Assembly: GCA_028727105.1 (NCBI GenBank)
Contig: JAQYOU010000042.1
Span: 1 to 62,336, forward strand
Source: a bacterium
GTDB taxonomy: Bacteria > Bacillota > Clostridia > Lachnospirales > Lachnospiraceae
Reading direction: 5' to 3'
DNA length: 62,336 bases
In this document: positions 8,376 through 16,077 of the stretch, piece after piece
Layout: every line of letters begins with the position of its first letter
Numbering within the stretch: the first letter of the stretch is position 1
Made by a program: the position numbers and the translations under genes
Notes under the pieces: generated by a model
The model's input: the letters and a program-made list of their open reading frames with translations, nothing else
Database searches by the model: none
Told to the model about the DNA's origin: nothing

Positions 8376-9374
8376 TTATTTCTCCAACTCCAATAAAAGT
8401 TCGTCTAGCTTGTTCTGCAAATAATCTGACGGCTCTTCTTGTTCTTCTTTCAATCTATTCATTTCTATCAAGTCTTTGGTTTCTAATAGCAAGATTAGTT
8501 TGCCATTTTCCCGCAGGCACCCTTTTGCAGCCCAACGAGCATTCTCTTCATATCCATTAGCTGCTATCATTATACCTACACTTCTCAACGCCTTTGAATA
8601 TAAGTATTTTTCAGTAGTATATATTTCTTTTTGGGTAACCGCATCATTATAATTTTTAAACTCAAAAACAATATATTTCGAATTGAAATATCGTTCAAGT
8701 ATAGTCCAAAATGTTTTTTGATTTCCATCCTTAATTCGGCACAAAAGATCAAATCTGTGTAATTCCCCATTTGCGTTTTGCTGTTCTTTCCATAATGCTA
8801 AATCATCAAAAAACACATTCTGCAATAGTTTCTGACATAACTCCTCATACTTTCTAGCCATTGGTCTACCCGCTTTGCATAAATCCATTTCTTTTATCAA
8901 AGATTCTGTATAATTATCATGCTGCAAGCTATTAATCTCAATAGACCCTTCAAGAGGTTGAATATCTTCCACAGAATATGCTAATGTTGATATTAGTTCA
9001 TTACGCAATTTGGGGTTTTCTCGTACAGCATATAACAAATTTGAGATATCTATCAGCACTAAATCGGAATATCTGTCTTGATAATAATCTCTTCTCTTTT
9101 TATCAATAATTTGTGCTGTTACTAATATAGGATACATATCATTTTCTTCAGCTTTTGTACAAACTTGATGTATTGCTTTTTCTGTAATCTGAGCATATTT
9201 AACCTCAACACAGTACCTCTTTTCATTTTTTTTAGCGACAATATCAATATCCCCTTTATGTTGTTCTAATACCACATTTGAAACTGTATCATACTCGGCT
9301 TCTTCAAATATTTTAACTATACACTCTTCAAATCTTTTATAATTGTTAATTTCATTACTTACTGAATCTAACAT
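8376..9374 (-). CDS. Mrr-like protein with two putative PD-(D/E)XK nuclease domains
   Basis: 332 residues. Residues ~10-110 are an Mrr-type restriction endonuclease domain: FEECIVKIFEEAEYD, then KGDIDIVAKKNEKRYCVEVKYA, where D...E-V-K supplies the PD-(D/E)XK active site, then a QV...A helix and PILVTA. Residues ~165-330 look like a second, more diverged nuclease fold: RFDLLCRI, then KYIVFEFKNYND (E-F-K), then SVGIMIAANGYEENARWAAKG and LILLLETKDLIEM. Mrr-like enzymes cut modified or foreign DNA. It is the first gene of the cargo train, with RBS AGGAGAGG before the ATG. The first domain is a firm call; the second is my inference from motif order. Confidence 0.78.
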   Translation of the reverse strand: MLDSVSNEINNYKRFEECIVKIFEEAEYDTVSNVVLEQHKGDIDIVAKKNEKRYCVEVKYAQITEKAIHQVCTKAEENDMYPILVTAQIIDKKRRDYYQDRYSDLVLIDISNLLYAVRENPKLRNELISTLAYSVEDIQPLEGSIEINSLQHDNYTESLIKEMDLCKAGRPMARKYEELCQKLLQNVFFDDLALWKEQQNANGELHRFDLLCRIKDGNQKTFWTILERYFNSKYIVFEFKNYNDAVTQKEIYTTEKYLYSKALRSVGIMIAANGYEENARWAAKGCLRENGKLILLLETKDLIEMNRLKEEQEEPSDYLQNKLDELLLELEK

Positions 9375-9631
9375 AATGTACCTCTCCTACACTTTAGAGA
9401 AAAACATTTTCGTCTAAAAATGCTTTTCACATATATTCCTTTAACTATACACTTCGTAATAAGCTCCACCTCTCCTAGAATACCACAACATATATCTTTT
9501 TTTCAATATACTTTCGCATTTTCTTGCGATTGTTTCTCAAGCAACCATATCAAGAATAGCTATTCCACCGAATTTTTCCACAGAATAATTCGGGTGCTAT
9601 TGCATCTACCATAGCACCCAAATTCTTAACC
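9375..9631. other. Gap between cargo train and mobilization genes
   Basis: AT-rich spacer of ~257 bp with no convincing gene. It separates the first cargo gene (start 9374) from the relaxase stop at 9632. It holds the relaxase hairpin annotated at 9583-9626. It must also contain the promoter of the cargo train; a TATAGT-like box is visible on the minus strand but without a credible -35 partner. Confidence 0.5.
9583..9626 (-). terminator. Hairpin just downstream of the relaxase stop
   Basis: GGGTGCTAT (9592-9600) pairs with ATAGCACCC (9611-9619), extended by an imperfect AGAAT/ATTCT outer stem. It starts six bases past the stop codon of the relaxase reading frame. No clear U-run follows, so it is a transcription terminator or an RNA-stabilising hairpin. 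Confidence 0.55.
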
Positions 9632-11671
9632 TTATCGACTATTCCTATCTCGCTCGACCTTATTCTCTCGCATCCCTTCCTCATAAATCCGGTCATACAC
9701 TTCATACCGCTTCAGCTGATCCATATCAACTCCCAGTCTGTCGATTACCTTGTTAAACAGTTTGATCCCAGCAAAATACTCCATATCTCCGAACCCGAAC
9801 ACTTCAGATAATACATCTGCTGAACAATCTACAAGATTACCCGCATCCAGCCCCAGAAGTTTCATTGCTCCTATTATCTGCTCTATTTTCTCTTGGATAA
9901 ATTCTTCTTCCTTCTGTTTCTCATAATAATCTGTCAAAAGTTTAGTCTCCTCATAAACAGAATCAAAACTTGTGTCCATACCAATCTTTTCAAAATAAGT
10001 CCTAACCATTTCAAATGCTGCATCTGTTCCCTTGTCATCAAACGGATAACAACGGACTTTTTCATCTACGCTCATTCTCATATAATCAGACTTATCAGAT
10101 GGTAATCTCACCGTTTCACCATACTCCCGAATATCATCATTCTGCAAGCCAGATTCAACATTCACAGCCATGACATCAATTTCCGTTTCTACAGTGCTTT
10201 CAATATCTGTAATAACAGCGTTTGCCACTGCTTCGACGCCTGTAACAACAGTCTCTTCAGCCACTCCAACCTCTGACACGATTTCATCATCCTCAACAGA
10301 TTCTGTAACTGCTTCTGTGATTGCTTCCGCAACCACCACATCCTCCTGCACCCGATATGGATTCTCTGGCACTTCGTCTTTCTCAACATCCGCCATATCC
10401 TCCATATCTCCAACAGGTATCCGCATTTCCAATTCAGCCTCTGCCAGACTTCCATCCCTCTCAAGGCACCGCTCCACCGCTTTCAGCTTCTTTCGATTAT
10501 CTTTCTTTTAAAGCTTCATCTGCTCCAAACGTTCCCGATAATCATCCTCAGCTACTTCAAAGAAATCCAAATCTTGTGCAGTCTTGCAATACCTTTTCTG
10601 TAAAGCCCTGTCCCTGTACATTTCCTTCTATGCTTTGCACAGTTCCTCATCCACCTGTTGTAATCGCAGCTTCAGGCGGAACAAATCTCCATATGACTTC
10701 ACATCATACTTGACCACCACCAGATACTCTTCCTGAAGCTCATGCATTTTCCGTATCTGTTCATACAGATAAGCAGATTTATAAGTAAACCTCTTTTTCT
10801 CAGCCAGCCGCAAACGATACATCCTTGCATAGCACTTTCTCTGGTACGGTGTAAGAACAGCTTTTCTTACCGGCAGTAATGAAACAGTTCGATTTACAGG
10901 AGATACAAGACTTGCGTCCCCATATCGAAACATTGCTTCCAGACTCTCCCTGCTCAAATCCTCCGAAATGGTATCCAGTCTTTTAAACCGCTTCATCCCC
11001 GGAACCTTCACAGCAATATGCTTACCCTGTTTTACTTCAAATCCCAGCTTCTCCAGAAGGAAAATAAAATGCTCCATATTTTCTGCACTGATGGCACAAA
11101 ACAAGGCATCCTGCTTGATCCATTCGGAAAATGCCTGCTCACGCTCCCACTGTGGTCTTGCCATATTTTGGGGTTCCTTGCTGTATTCAGCCGGAGTGAT
11201 ATGCAATTCGTATTCTTCACAAAGTTTATTGGTAATGGGCTGAAATTTATATTTCCAGTCACCATCCCGGCACTGAAACTTGTATCCGGTTACCATATTC
11301 ACACTGTTTATTATGATGTGTGCATGAAGATGTTCCCTGTCTGTATGGACAGCCACCACCGCCTCATATTCTCCTGCAAATGCCTCCTCGGCAAACCTAA
11401 TTGCAATATCATACATAATCTCCGGTGTACCTTCACCCGGTTTTAGGGATATTACAAAATGATATCCCTGCCTTCCGCCGGTTTTGCCAAACATCTGCTT
11501 CGTCGCCTTCATCTGCCGGTAAGCCATCTCCGGCAGGCAGTTGATACCGCCTGCCAGATTTGCCTCCCCAAGCTTTTTCGGTTGTAAAATATAGTTGATG
11601 GAATGCTCCAGATGAATGTCTATTCGAGCCTTGCTGCTTGCCTTCATATGCATCATCTTGGTTATTGCCAC
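9632..11671 (-). pseudogene. MOBP-type relaxase interrupted by two in-frame stop codons
   Basis: One 680-codon frame runs from a GTG at 11669-11671 to the stop at 9632. It is broken by TAG at 10628-10630 and TAA at 10508-10510; 10628, 10508 and 9632 are all in the same frame. The N-terminal part (347 residues) is a complete relaxase domain with the metal-binding motif HTDREHLHAHIIINSV and an early tyrosine in SINYIL. Between the stops lie 39 codons (KEMYRDRALQKR... to ...RERLEQMKL). After them comes a ~290-residue acidic C-terminal part rich in Glu/Val, then charged helices. Relaxases nick oriT and pilot transfer of the strand. The nuclease domain could still be made; the tail probably is not, unless restarted internally. 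It overlaps the mobC frame by 10 bp. Confidence 0.85.
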
Positions 11672-12009
11672 CTGTTCACCACCTCCTGCAATAAATCCTT
11701 TATCTGTTCAAGCAGATGATTTCCCGTCCGCATGGTGCTGTCAAAGACATAGCCACACCCGTTAGCAGTTCTTGTCATCTGGTTGTAATTGTTGCAAAGA
11801 CCGGAAATCTGACTAATTAGATTCCGTCTGTCGTAAGCAAGCGTTGTATCTACTCTTCCACCATGAGTAATCAGATACCTTACATAATCCGATAATTTCA
11901 TGTTGTTGGCTTTGGCATCATACTCTGCCTGCTCCCGTTCCTCATCCGACAAGCGGATGGTAAAATTCTTCCTTGGTTCTATCAATTGTCCTCTTCGTCC
12001 TATAAGCAA
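11662..12009 (-). CDS. MobC-like relaxosome accessory protein
   Basis: ~115 residues with a ribbon-helix-helix start (NFTIRLSDEEREQAEYDAK, then NMKLSDYVRYLITHGG) and a MobC-type helical end (QISGLCNNYNQMTRTANG... LLEQIKDLLQEVVNRW). MobC proteins bind oriT and help the relaxase open the strands. The start is unclear: the first in-frame candidates are TTG codons with poor spacing to GAAGGG, so the true N-terminus may be some residues downstream. It overlaps the relaxase start, the usual mobC-relaxase arrangement. The oriT candidate lies just upstream at 12101-12184. Confidence 0.82.
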   Translation of the reverse strand: MLIGRRGQLIEPRKNFTIRLSDEEREQAEYDAKANNMKLSDYVRYLITHGGRVDTTLAYDRRNLISQISGLCNNYNQMTRTANGCGYVFDSTMRTGNHLLEQIKDLLQEVVNRWQ

Positions 12010-12100
12010 TCCCTTCTTTCGTTTCTTTTTTTTCCGTCATTGGAAGTTTCCTTTAGGCTTCCCTGTTCCAAAACTTGTGTAGAGAGAATTTGCCAGATAC

Positions 12101-12184
12101 GTAAAACGCAGTGCGTTTTACAGAACCTGGTTAGGGGGAGCAAAATCCCCCTAAGACCCTCTACATATATGCCCCATTCGGGGC
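12101..12184. other. Candidate origin of transfer (three adjacent palindromes)
   Basis: Three inverted repeats lie in a row in the 322-bp gap upstream of mobC. GTAAAACGCA pairs with TGCGTTTTAC (12101-12121, 1-nt loop). TTAGGGGGA pairs with TCCCCCTAA (12131-12139 and 12146-12154). GCCCC pairs with GGGGC (12171-12184). Between the second and third is an unpaired stretch, CTACATATAT, of the sort where nic sites are found. Position next to mobC and relaxase, plus hairpins of this layout, are the normal signs of an oriT. The nic base itself cannot be named from sequence. Confidence 0.6.
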
Positions 12185-12192
12185 AATTATCT

Positions 12193-12306
12193 GTAATACC
12201 CTGTGTACTACCTGCATCTTCCTGTCTTACAACCGGTATTACCATAAAATAATCCGTATTACGCCCGGTATTACTTTTTATAACCTTTGTAATACCAGGT
12301 GTATTA
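12193..12306. repeat. Array of GGTATTAC octamers in both orientations
   Basis: The octamer GGTATTAC or its complement occurs at 12193-12200, 12235-12242, 12255-12262 (first base changed), 12267-12274 and 12289-12296, with a partial GTATTA at 12301-12306. All lie between the oriT candidate and the RHH-like gene. The short, regularly recurring units look like binding sites for a small DNA-binding protein of the element (MobC, the RHH-like protein or the Xis-like protein), or like iterons. No gene lies in this stretch. Confidence 0.6.
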
Positions 12307-12331
12307 ACTTCTTATGACCTACTTGCTACAG

Positions 12332-12778
12332 TTACGTCAAAAACGACATCGCATAATCCGCAATATCATCATCCAATATCTCCAAAGATTCTTCAGAAAC
12401 TTTGGAAGTTTCTCCACTTTCTCCCAGTGTTGTCTGCGATATCTCATGTGATATCAGATTATCAGTTTGCATTACAGCCAGACCTTTCACTTGCTCCTCG
12501 ACAATCAGCTTCACTGCATTAATAATCCGGTCTGCTTCTCCAGACATTGCATTCTGGATTGCCTCTCTCTGGGCATTCAACTCACAAACAAGGCGCTTCT
12601 CACTGTCATCCTGCTTTATGCCCTGAACCACCCTTATCAACGCACTTTTTATAAACTTGCTCTTATCTCCAAAACAGGGTTCTATGGCATCTCCGGTCAA
12701 AAAACTCCAGATTTCCATATCCTCTTCCCTGTTCAGGTTCAGACGGAAGCTGATTGTCACACTGTCACCACGTGCCAT
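12332..12778 (-). CDS. Element protein with RHH-like N-terminus, function unknown
   Basis: 148 residues. The N-terminus (ARGDSVTISFRLNLNREED, then IWSFLTG and SKFIKSALIRVVQG) resembles small ribbon-helix-helix proteins of plasmids and conjugative elements. The remainder is predicted helical with an acidic tail (SEESLEILDDDIADYAMS). The start at 12778 is fixed by AAAGGAGG four bases upstream; the reading frame stays open 21 codons further but without an RBS. It may bind the octamer array immediately downstream or serve in maintenance of the element. No named family was recognised. Confidence 0.65.
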   Translation of the reverse strand: MARGDSVTISFRLNLNREEDMEIWSFLTGDAIEPCFGDKSKFIKSALIRVVQGIKQDDSEKRLVCELNAQREAIQNAMSGEADRIINAVKLIVEEQVKGLAVMQTDNLISHEISQTTLGESGETSKVSEESLEILDDDIADYAMSFLT

Positions 12779-12907
12779 ACTGCCTCCTTTCCGGTTTCTA
12801 CGGTTCATACGCTTCAGGTATCTTTTGATTGCAGCAGCCAAATGCTTTGGCTATAATGTATTTGCGAGATACATAGCGAAGCTTTGGCTTTGCAATTAAG
12901 TCCTTTC

Positions 12908-13186
12908 CTAATCGGATTGGACTTTTTCTTTTGCCTGATAGCTGCACTCCTCAGCCACCAATCCGGCTTTTCGCGTCAGGTCATCATCCGGATTGTAGTA
13001 ATCTGCATATCCGTAAATCTTCTGCTCAAAGTATTTACGGGGGCATTTCCCACGCATGGTGTAGAACCCTCTAGCATCCAGTTCAGCATTGTATGCCTTA
13101 ATAACTGCGTATGCCTTTGTCATACCCACTCCTAGAATCTGACTGACTTCCTTTGCATCAATAAATGCTTCCTTTGTAGTTATCAT
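12908..13186 (-). CDS. Excisionase-like DNA-binding protein
   Basis: 92 residues with a MerR/excisionase-type winged helix: AFIDAKEVSQILGVGMTKAYAVIKAYN is the helix-turn-helix and GFYTMRGKCPRKYFEQKIYG the wing and recognition part. Such proteins direct the integrase toward excision, or regulate transfer genes. AGGGAGGAG just before the ATG at 13186 decides the start over an upstream in-frame ATG. It is divergent from the XRE repressor gene, and both share the 13187-13474 control region. The fold is a confident call; the excision role is inferred from the context. Confidence 0.72.
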   Translation of the reverse strand: MITTKEAFIDAKEVSQILGVGMTKAYAVIKAYNAELDARGFYTMRGKCPRKYFEQKIYGYADYYNPDDDLTRKAGLVAEECSYQAKEKVQSD

Positions 13187-13220
13187 ACGTCTCCTCCCTT
13201 CCATTAAATTTGCATTGTAG

Positions 13221-13430
13221 ATACGGATTTAAGGCCTTTTAATAAACCATGCAAGTTTTAATCCGTATTTTTAATTCGTGTTTTATGATGATATATCCTT
13301 CGAAAACTGTCAATAGATTTTTATAAAAATACGCACTTGCAATTCGTATCCATTCGTGTTATAGTATTTGTAACGTCATAAATCAGTTGCTTTTTGATAC
13401 AGATTTCTATTTTTTACGCAAAATACGAAT
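13221..13430. promoter_or_regulatory. Array of ATTCGTRTT-like boxes, probable repressor operators
   Basis: A short motif close to AATTCGTATT or its complement recurs: ATACGGATT (13221-13229), AATCCGTATT (13260-13269), AATTCGTG (13273-13280), AATTCGTATC (13341-13350), CATTCGTGTT (13351-13360) and AAATACGAAT (13421-13430). Two copies lie inside the promoter at 13337-13365. This is the divergent control region between the Xis-like gene and the XRE repressor, so the boxes are most simply operators of that repressor. Confidence 0.62.
13337..13365 (+). promoter_or_regulatory. Promoter of the XRE repressor gene
   Basis: TTGCAA (13337-13342), 17-bp spacer, TATAGT (13360-13365). Two operator-like boxes fill the spacer, which implies autoregulation. 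The start codon lies about 110 bp downstream, leaving a leader that carries one more box. Confidence 0.6.
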
Positions 13431-13474
13431 CAAAACAGCTGAACAGTAACAAGTAATATAAGGAAGGTGATGAT

Positions 13475-14149
13475 ATGGCTTTATCAGATGACCAGCGTTT
13501 TGCCATGTATACCGCAGAGGAAATCGGTAATGCAATTAAGAAACGCCGCAGACAGTTAAAGATAACGCAGAAAGAATTTGCCCAAAGACTTGATAAGTCG
13601 GAGCGTACCATTCAAAAATACGAATCCGGTGAAATCACCATGAAGATTGATTTAATCAAACAGGTGGCTGATGAACTGGATATTCCGTGGCAGGAGCTTC
13701 TGGAAGCAAAGTCTGATAAGATTGGTATTGTATCCTCAGAAGAGGATTTTCCATCTTATCGCTTCCATAACCTGTCAGACGTTATCAATGCTTTATTTAC
13801 TATAACGGAAATCAAAGATATTGCATTCCAGCTCTCCTGCACCAAACCGCCTGAAAATCCTGAGTGGACTTCAGCCATCATGGTTGACGGCAAAGGAAGC
13901 GGGACCTATAATGCAGACTTCTGTCTCTTTATGGAAAACTGGATGAATAAACTTGCCGCTTTACAAAGCGGCTCCATAAGTCAGGAACAGTTTGATACTT
14001 GGAAAAGAGAAACTTTGGAATATTACTCCGACAGCTTCTTCTCTGATTTCAGTTCACAGAGAGAAAAAGCAAAAAAGAGCAAGGGAGCAAAAAAGAAACC
14101 CGATTATTCAACCATTCAAATTGTTTCTACCAAAGAAGAGGATAACTAA
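13475..14149 (+). CDS. XRE family transcriptional regulator of the mobile element
   Basis: 224 residues. The N-terminal Cro/C1 helix-turn-helix is at residues ~12-68: EEIGNAIKKRRRQLKITQKE, then FAQRLDKSERTIQKYESGE, then LIKQVADELDIPWQELLE. The C-terminal ~150 residues are not a known peptidase or ligand domain; no Ser-Lys pair typical of LexA-like autocleavage was seen. AAGGAAGGTGAT precedes the ATG. It is the first plus-strand gene before the integrase and is divergent from the Xis-like and mobilization genes. It is therefore the likely master repressor of the element, through the box array upstream. Confidence 0.85.
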   Translation: MALSDDQRFAMYTAEEIGNAIKKRRRQLKITQKEFAQRLDKSERTIQKYESGEITMKIDLIKQVADELDIPWQELLEAKSDKIGIVSSEEDFPSYRFHNLSDVINALFTITEIKDIAFQLSCTKPPENPEWTSAIMVDGKGSGTYNADFCLFMENWMNKLAALQSGSISQEQFDTWKRETLEYYSDSFFSDFSSQREKAKKSKGAKKKPDYSTIQIVSTKEEDN

Positions 14150-14336
14150 AATCCTCAATAATATTTGCAAAAATGTAGATTATATCATAGCCTTTGGAAA
14201 CATGCACCCATAATTTGATTTTTCAAGTTGGTGCGATACATACCGCAATCATGCGGTTCTGCTTTAGAACAATATCCGATGCAAGATTTTCGGACAATTC
14301 TAAAGATACTTACAATTCACAAAGGAGATGATGTTT

Positions 14337-15599
14337 ATGCCAGCTTACAAAGATAACAAGACTGGTAAATGGTTCTGCAAGTTCTACTATACGGACTGGC
14401 AGGGCAACAACCGACAGAAGTGGAAACGAGGCTTCGCCACCAAAAAGGAAGCTCTGGCTTATGAAAGGGATTTTCTCGAGAAGCAGTCTGCCAACCCGGA
14501 TATGACTTTCCAGAATCTCTACGAACTTTATATGGAGGATATGACCGCCCGCCTGAAGAAGTCAACCATCCTGACCAAGAAGCATATTTGTGAGACTCAC
14601 ATCCTACCTTTCTTTGGCAAGAAGCCTATCAATGAAATCAAGGCTTCCGATGTGAGAAGATGGCAGAATCAGTTGATGAATTCCACAAAAGGATATTCAA
14701 AAACGTATCTGAAAACCATCAACAATCAGCTCACCTGCATGATTAACTACGCAAAACGTTTCTACGATTTAAACACGAATCCCTGTGGTCAGGCTGGAAG
14801 CATCGGGCAAGCAAAAGCAGAGGAAATGGATTACTGGACTTACGATGAGTATATTGCTTTTCGTGAAGGTATCAAAGACAAACCTCTATCCTATATCTGC
14901 TTTCAGGTACTGTATTGGACCGGCATGCGTGAAGGAGAACTTTTGGCACTGACTGCAGCTGATATCAACCTTATCGCAAAACAGATTGATATCAATAAAA
15001 CCTATCAGCGTCTTCACGGAGAGGACATCATTACTACTCCAAAGACAAGAAAGAGTAAGCGGAAAGTTCCAATTCCAGATTTCCTGTGTAAGGAACTGCA
15101 GGAGTATATGGACTCCCGCTATATGCTTGCTCCGAACGAGAGGCTCTTTCCCATCACAAAATCTTTTCTCTCCCACGAGATGGAACGAGGCTGTAAGAAA
15201 ACCGGCGTAAAGAGAATCCGTATCCATGATATCCGCCACTCGCACGCCAGTTTACTGATCAATCAGGGGTGTGATGCACTTATCCTCGCTGACAGACTCG
15301 GACATGAAAAAGTATCCACAACACTGAATACTTACTCCCATCTGTTTCCACACAAACAGCAGGAGCTTGTCAGCAATCTGGAACAGCTTGCCGCTACAGT
15401 TGGTGTTACACCAACACCGGAGCCTCCAATGGGAAATCCGCTGCTTGAAACTATGGGAATTTCCTATGATGGTAACATGGCAAGTGGTTCAGTTACTTCG
15501 GATACAGCATATGCCAATGCAGGACTTCCATATGGTCCTATGCCAAAAGAAACAGCATCAGGAAAAGTAATCCCGATGCCTCAAAGAAAAGCTATCTAA
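14337..15599 (+). CDS. int: Tyrosine recombinase (site-specific integrase)
   Basis: 420 residues. An N-terminal AP2-like arm-binding domain (YKDNKTGKWFCKFYYTDWQG, then KRGFATKKEA) is followed by a SAM-like core-binding domain (~60-150) and the catalytic domain. All catalytic residues are visible: arginine in GMREGELLAL, H-x-x-R in IHDIRHSHAS, histidine in LGHEKVSTT and the nucleophile tyrosine in NTYSHLF. It is the Tn916/phage-type integrase common on Firmicutes elements. The tail after ~370 is a Gly/Pro/Thr-rich extension. AAAGGAG at 14321-14327 lies 9 nt before the ATG at 14337; the two earlier ATGs are too close to it. The gene marks the right end of the element. Confidence 0.93.
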   Translation: MPAYKDNKTGKWFCKFYYTDWQGNNRQKWKRGFATKKEALAYERDFLEKQSANPDMTFQNLYELYMEDMTARLKKSTILTKKHICETHILPFFGKKPINEIKASDVRRWQNQLMNSTKGYSKTYLKTINNQLTCMINYAKRFYDLNTNPCGQAGSIGQAKAEEMDYWTYDEYIAFREGIKDKPLSYICFQVLYWTGMREGELLALTAADINLIAKQIDINKTYQRLHGEDIITTPKTRKSKRKVPIPDFLCKELQEYMDSRYMLAPNERLFPITKSFLSHEMERGCKKTGVKRIRIHDIRHSHASLLINQGCDALILADRLGHEKVSTTLNTYSHLFPHKQQELVSNLEQLAATVGVTPTPEPPMGNPLLETMGISYDGNMASGSVTSDTAYANAGLPYGPMPKETASGKVIPMPQRKAI

Positions 15600-15621
15600 A
15601 AAACAAAACGATGTGAAATAG

Positions 15622-15652
15622 AGTAGTTGCAGTTAGTAGCAAAATAGTAGCA
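15622..15652. other. TAGTAGCA repeats past the integrase, candidate arm-type or attachment sites
   Basis: AGTAGTTGCA (15622-15631), TAGTAGCA (15634-15641) and TAGTAGCA (15645-15652) follow the integrase stop directly. An inverted TAGTAGCCA lies at 15705-15713 on the other strand, beyond the hairpin. Arm-type integrase sites and the right attachment site are expected exactly here. The left attachment site is outside the window, so the core cannot be defined. Confidence 0.4.
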
Positions 15653-15664
15653 GAGCAAAAAGAA

Positions 15665-15703
15665 AAGTCCGGGAACGCCCTGTTTATAAGGCTTCCCAGA
15701 CTT
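15665..15703 (-). terminator. Strong hairpin between integrase and SDR remnant
   Basis: AAGTCCGGGAACGCC (15665-15679) pairs imperfectly with GGCTTCCCAGACTT (15690-15703). On the minus strand it is followed by TTCTTTTTG, so it reads as the terminator of the SDR gene, whose TAG stop is at 15711-15713. It may also stop integrase transcription from the other side. Confidence 0.72.
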
Positions 15704-15710
15704 GTGGCTA

Positions 15711-15956
15711 CTATTCAAACTCTATAATCTCCGGACGCTTCCATGTAGATACATTCTGGTGTCCTGCCGCTAATGCGCCATCCACCGGAATGGCTGCTCC
15801 TGTGATATAGCGTGCCATATCGCTCGCAAGGAACAATGCCAGATAAGCACATTCCTCCGGATTTCCCATACGTCCTGCGGGACAATCCTTTGCAAAGAAA
15901 GCCAACGCCTGCTCCGGAGCATCTCCGAAAATGTTTATTCCCTCATTGAATTTCAA
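15711..15956 (-). pseudogene. C-terminal remnant of an SDR family oxidoreductase
   Basis: The last ~80 residues of a short-chain dehydrogenase: FNEGINIFGDAPEQALAFF, then PAGRMGNPEECAYLALFLAS (the usual P-x-G-R...PEE-x-A region), then YITGAAIPVDGALAAG, the classic ITG...DGG-type end. The Rossmann nucleotide site and the S-Y-K catalytic residues (~165 residues) are missing. The frame opens only with a TTG at 15954-15956. The 5' break coincides with one copy of a 12-bp direct repeat (15952-15963). It lies just outside the right end of the mobile element. Confidence 0.82.
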
Positions 15957-16019
15957 TCATTTACTTCTACCAAAAGAGACCGTCCCGGAAACTCGCCGAG
16001 AACGGTCTTCAATCATTTA
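15952..16019. repeat. 12-bp direct repeats bracketing a terminator hairpin
   Basis: TTCAATCATTTA occurs at 15952-15963 and 16008-16019. Between them is a hairpin, AGACCGT (15977-15983) with ACGGTCT (16002-16008), that would serve as terminator of the RhuM remnant on the minus strand. The left copy lies exactly at the break in the SDR gene, which suggests that the repeats took part in the deletion or insertion that truncated it. Confidence 0.6.
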
Positions 16020-16077
16020 TGCCGTGATTTTTTTACCGTTATCGGTTTTATTACTGATAACGGACCTTATCTTTTAT

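Noticed and set aside
10508-10630. Stop-codon recoding (TAG read as pyrrolysine or similar) in the relaxase
   Set aside because: A TAG and a TAA are involved, there is no hint of a recoding system in the window, and all other genes end normally; decay is simpler.
12193-12306. Octamer array as a CRISPR
   Set aside because: The units are 8 bp, in mixed orientation and unevenly spaced, with no cas genes; this is not a CRISPR layout.
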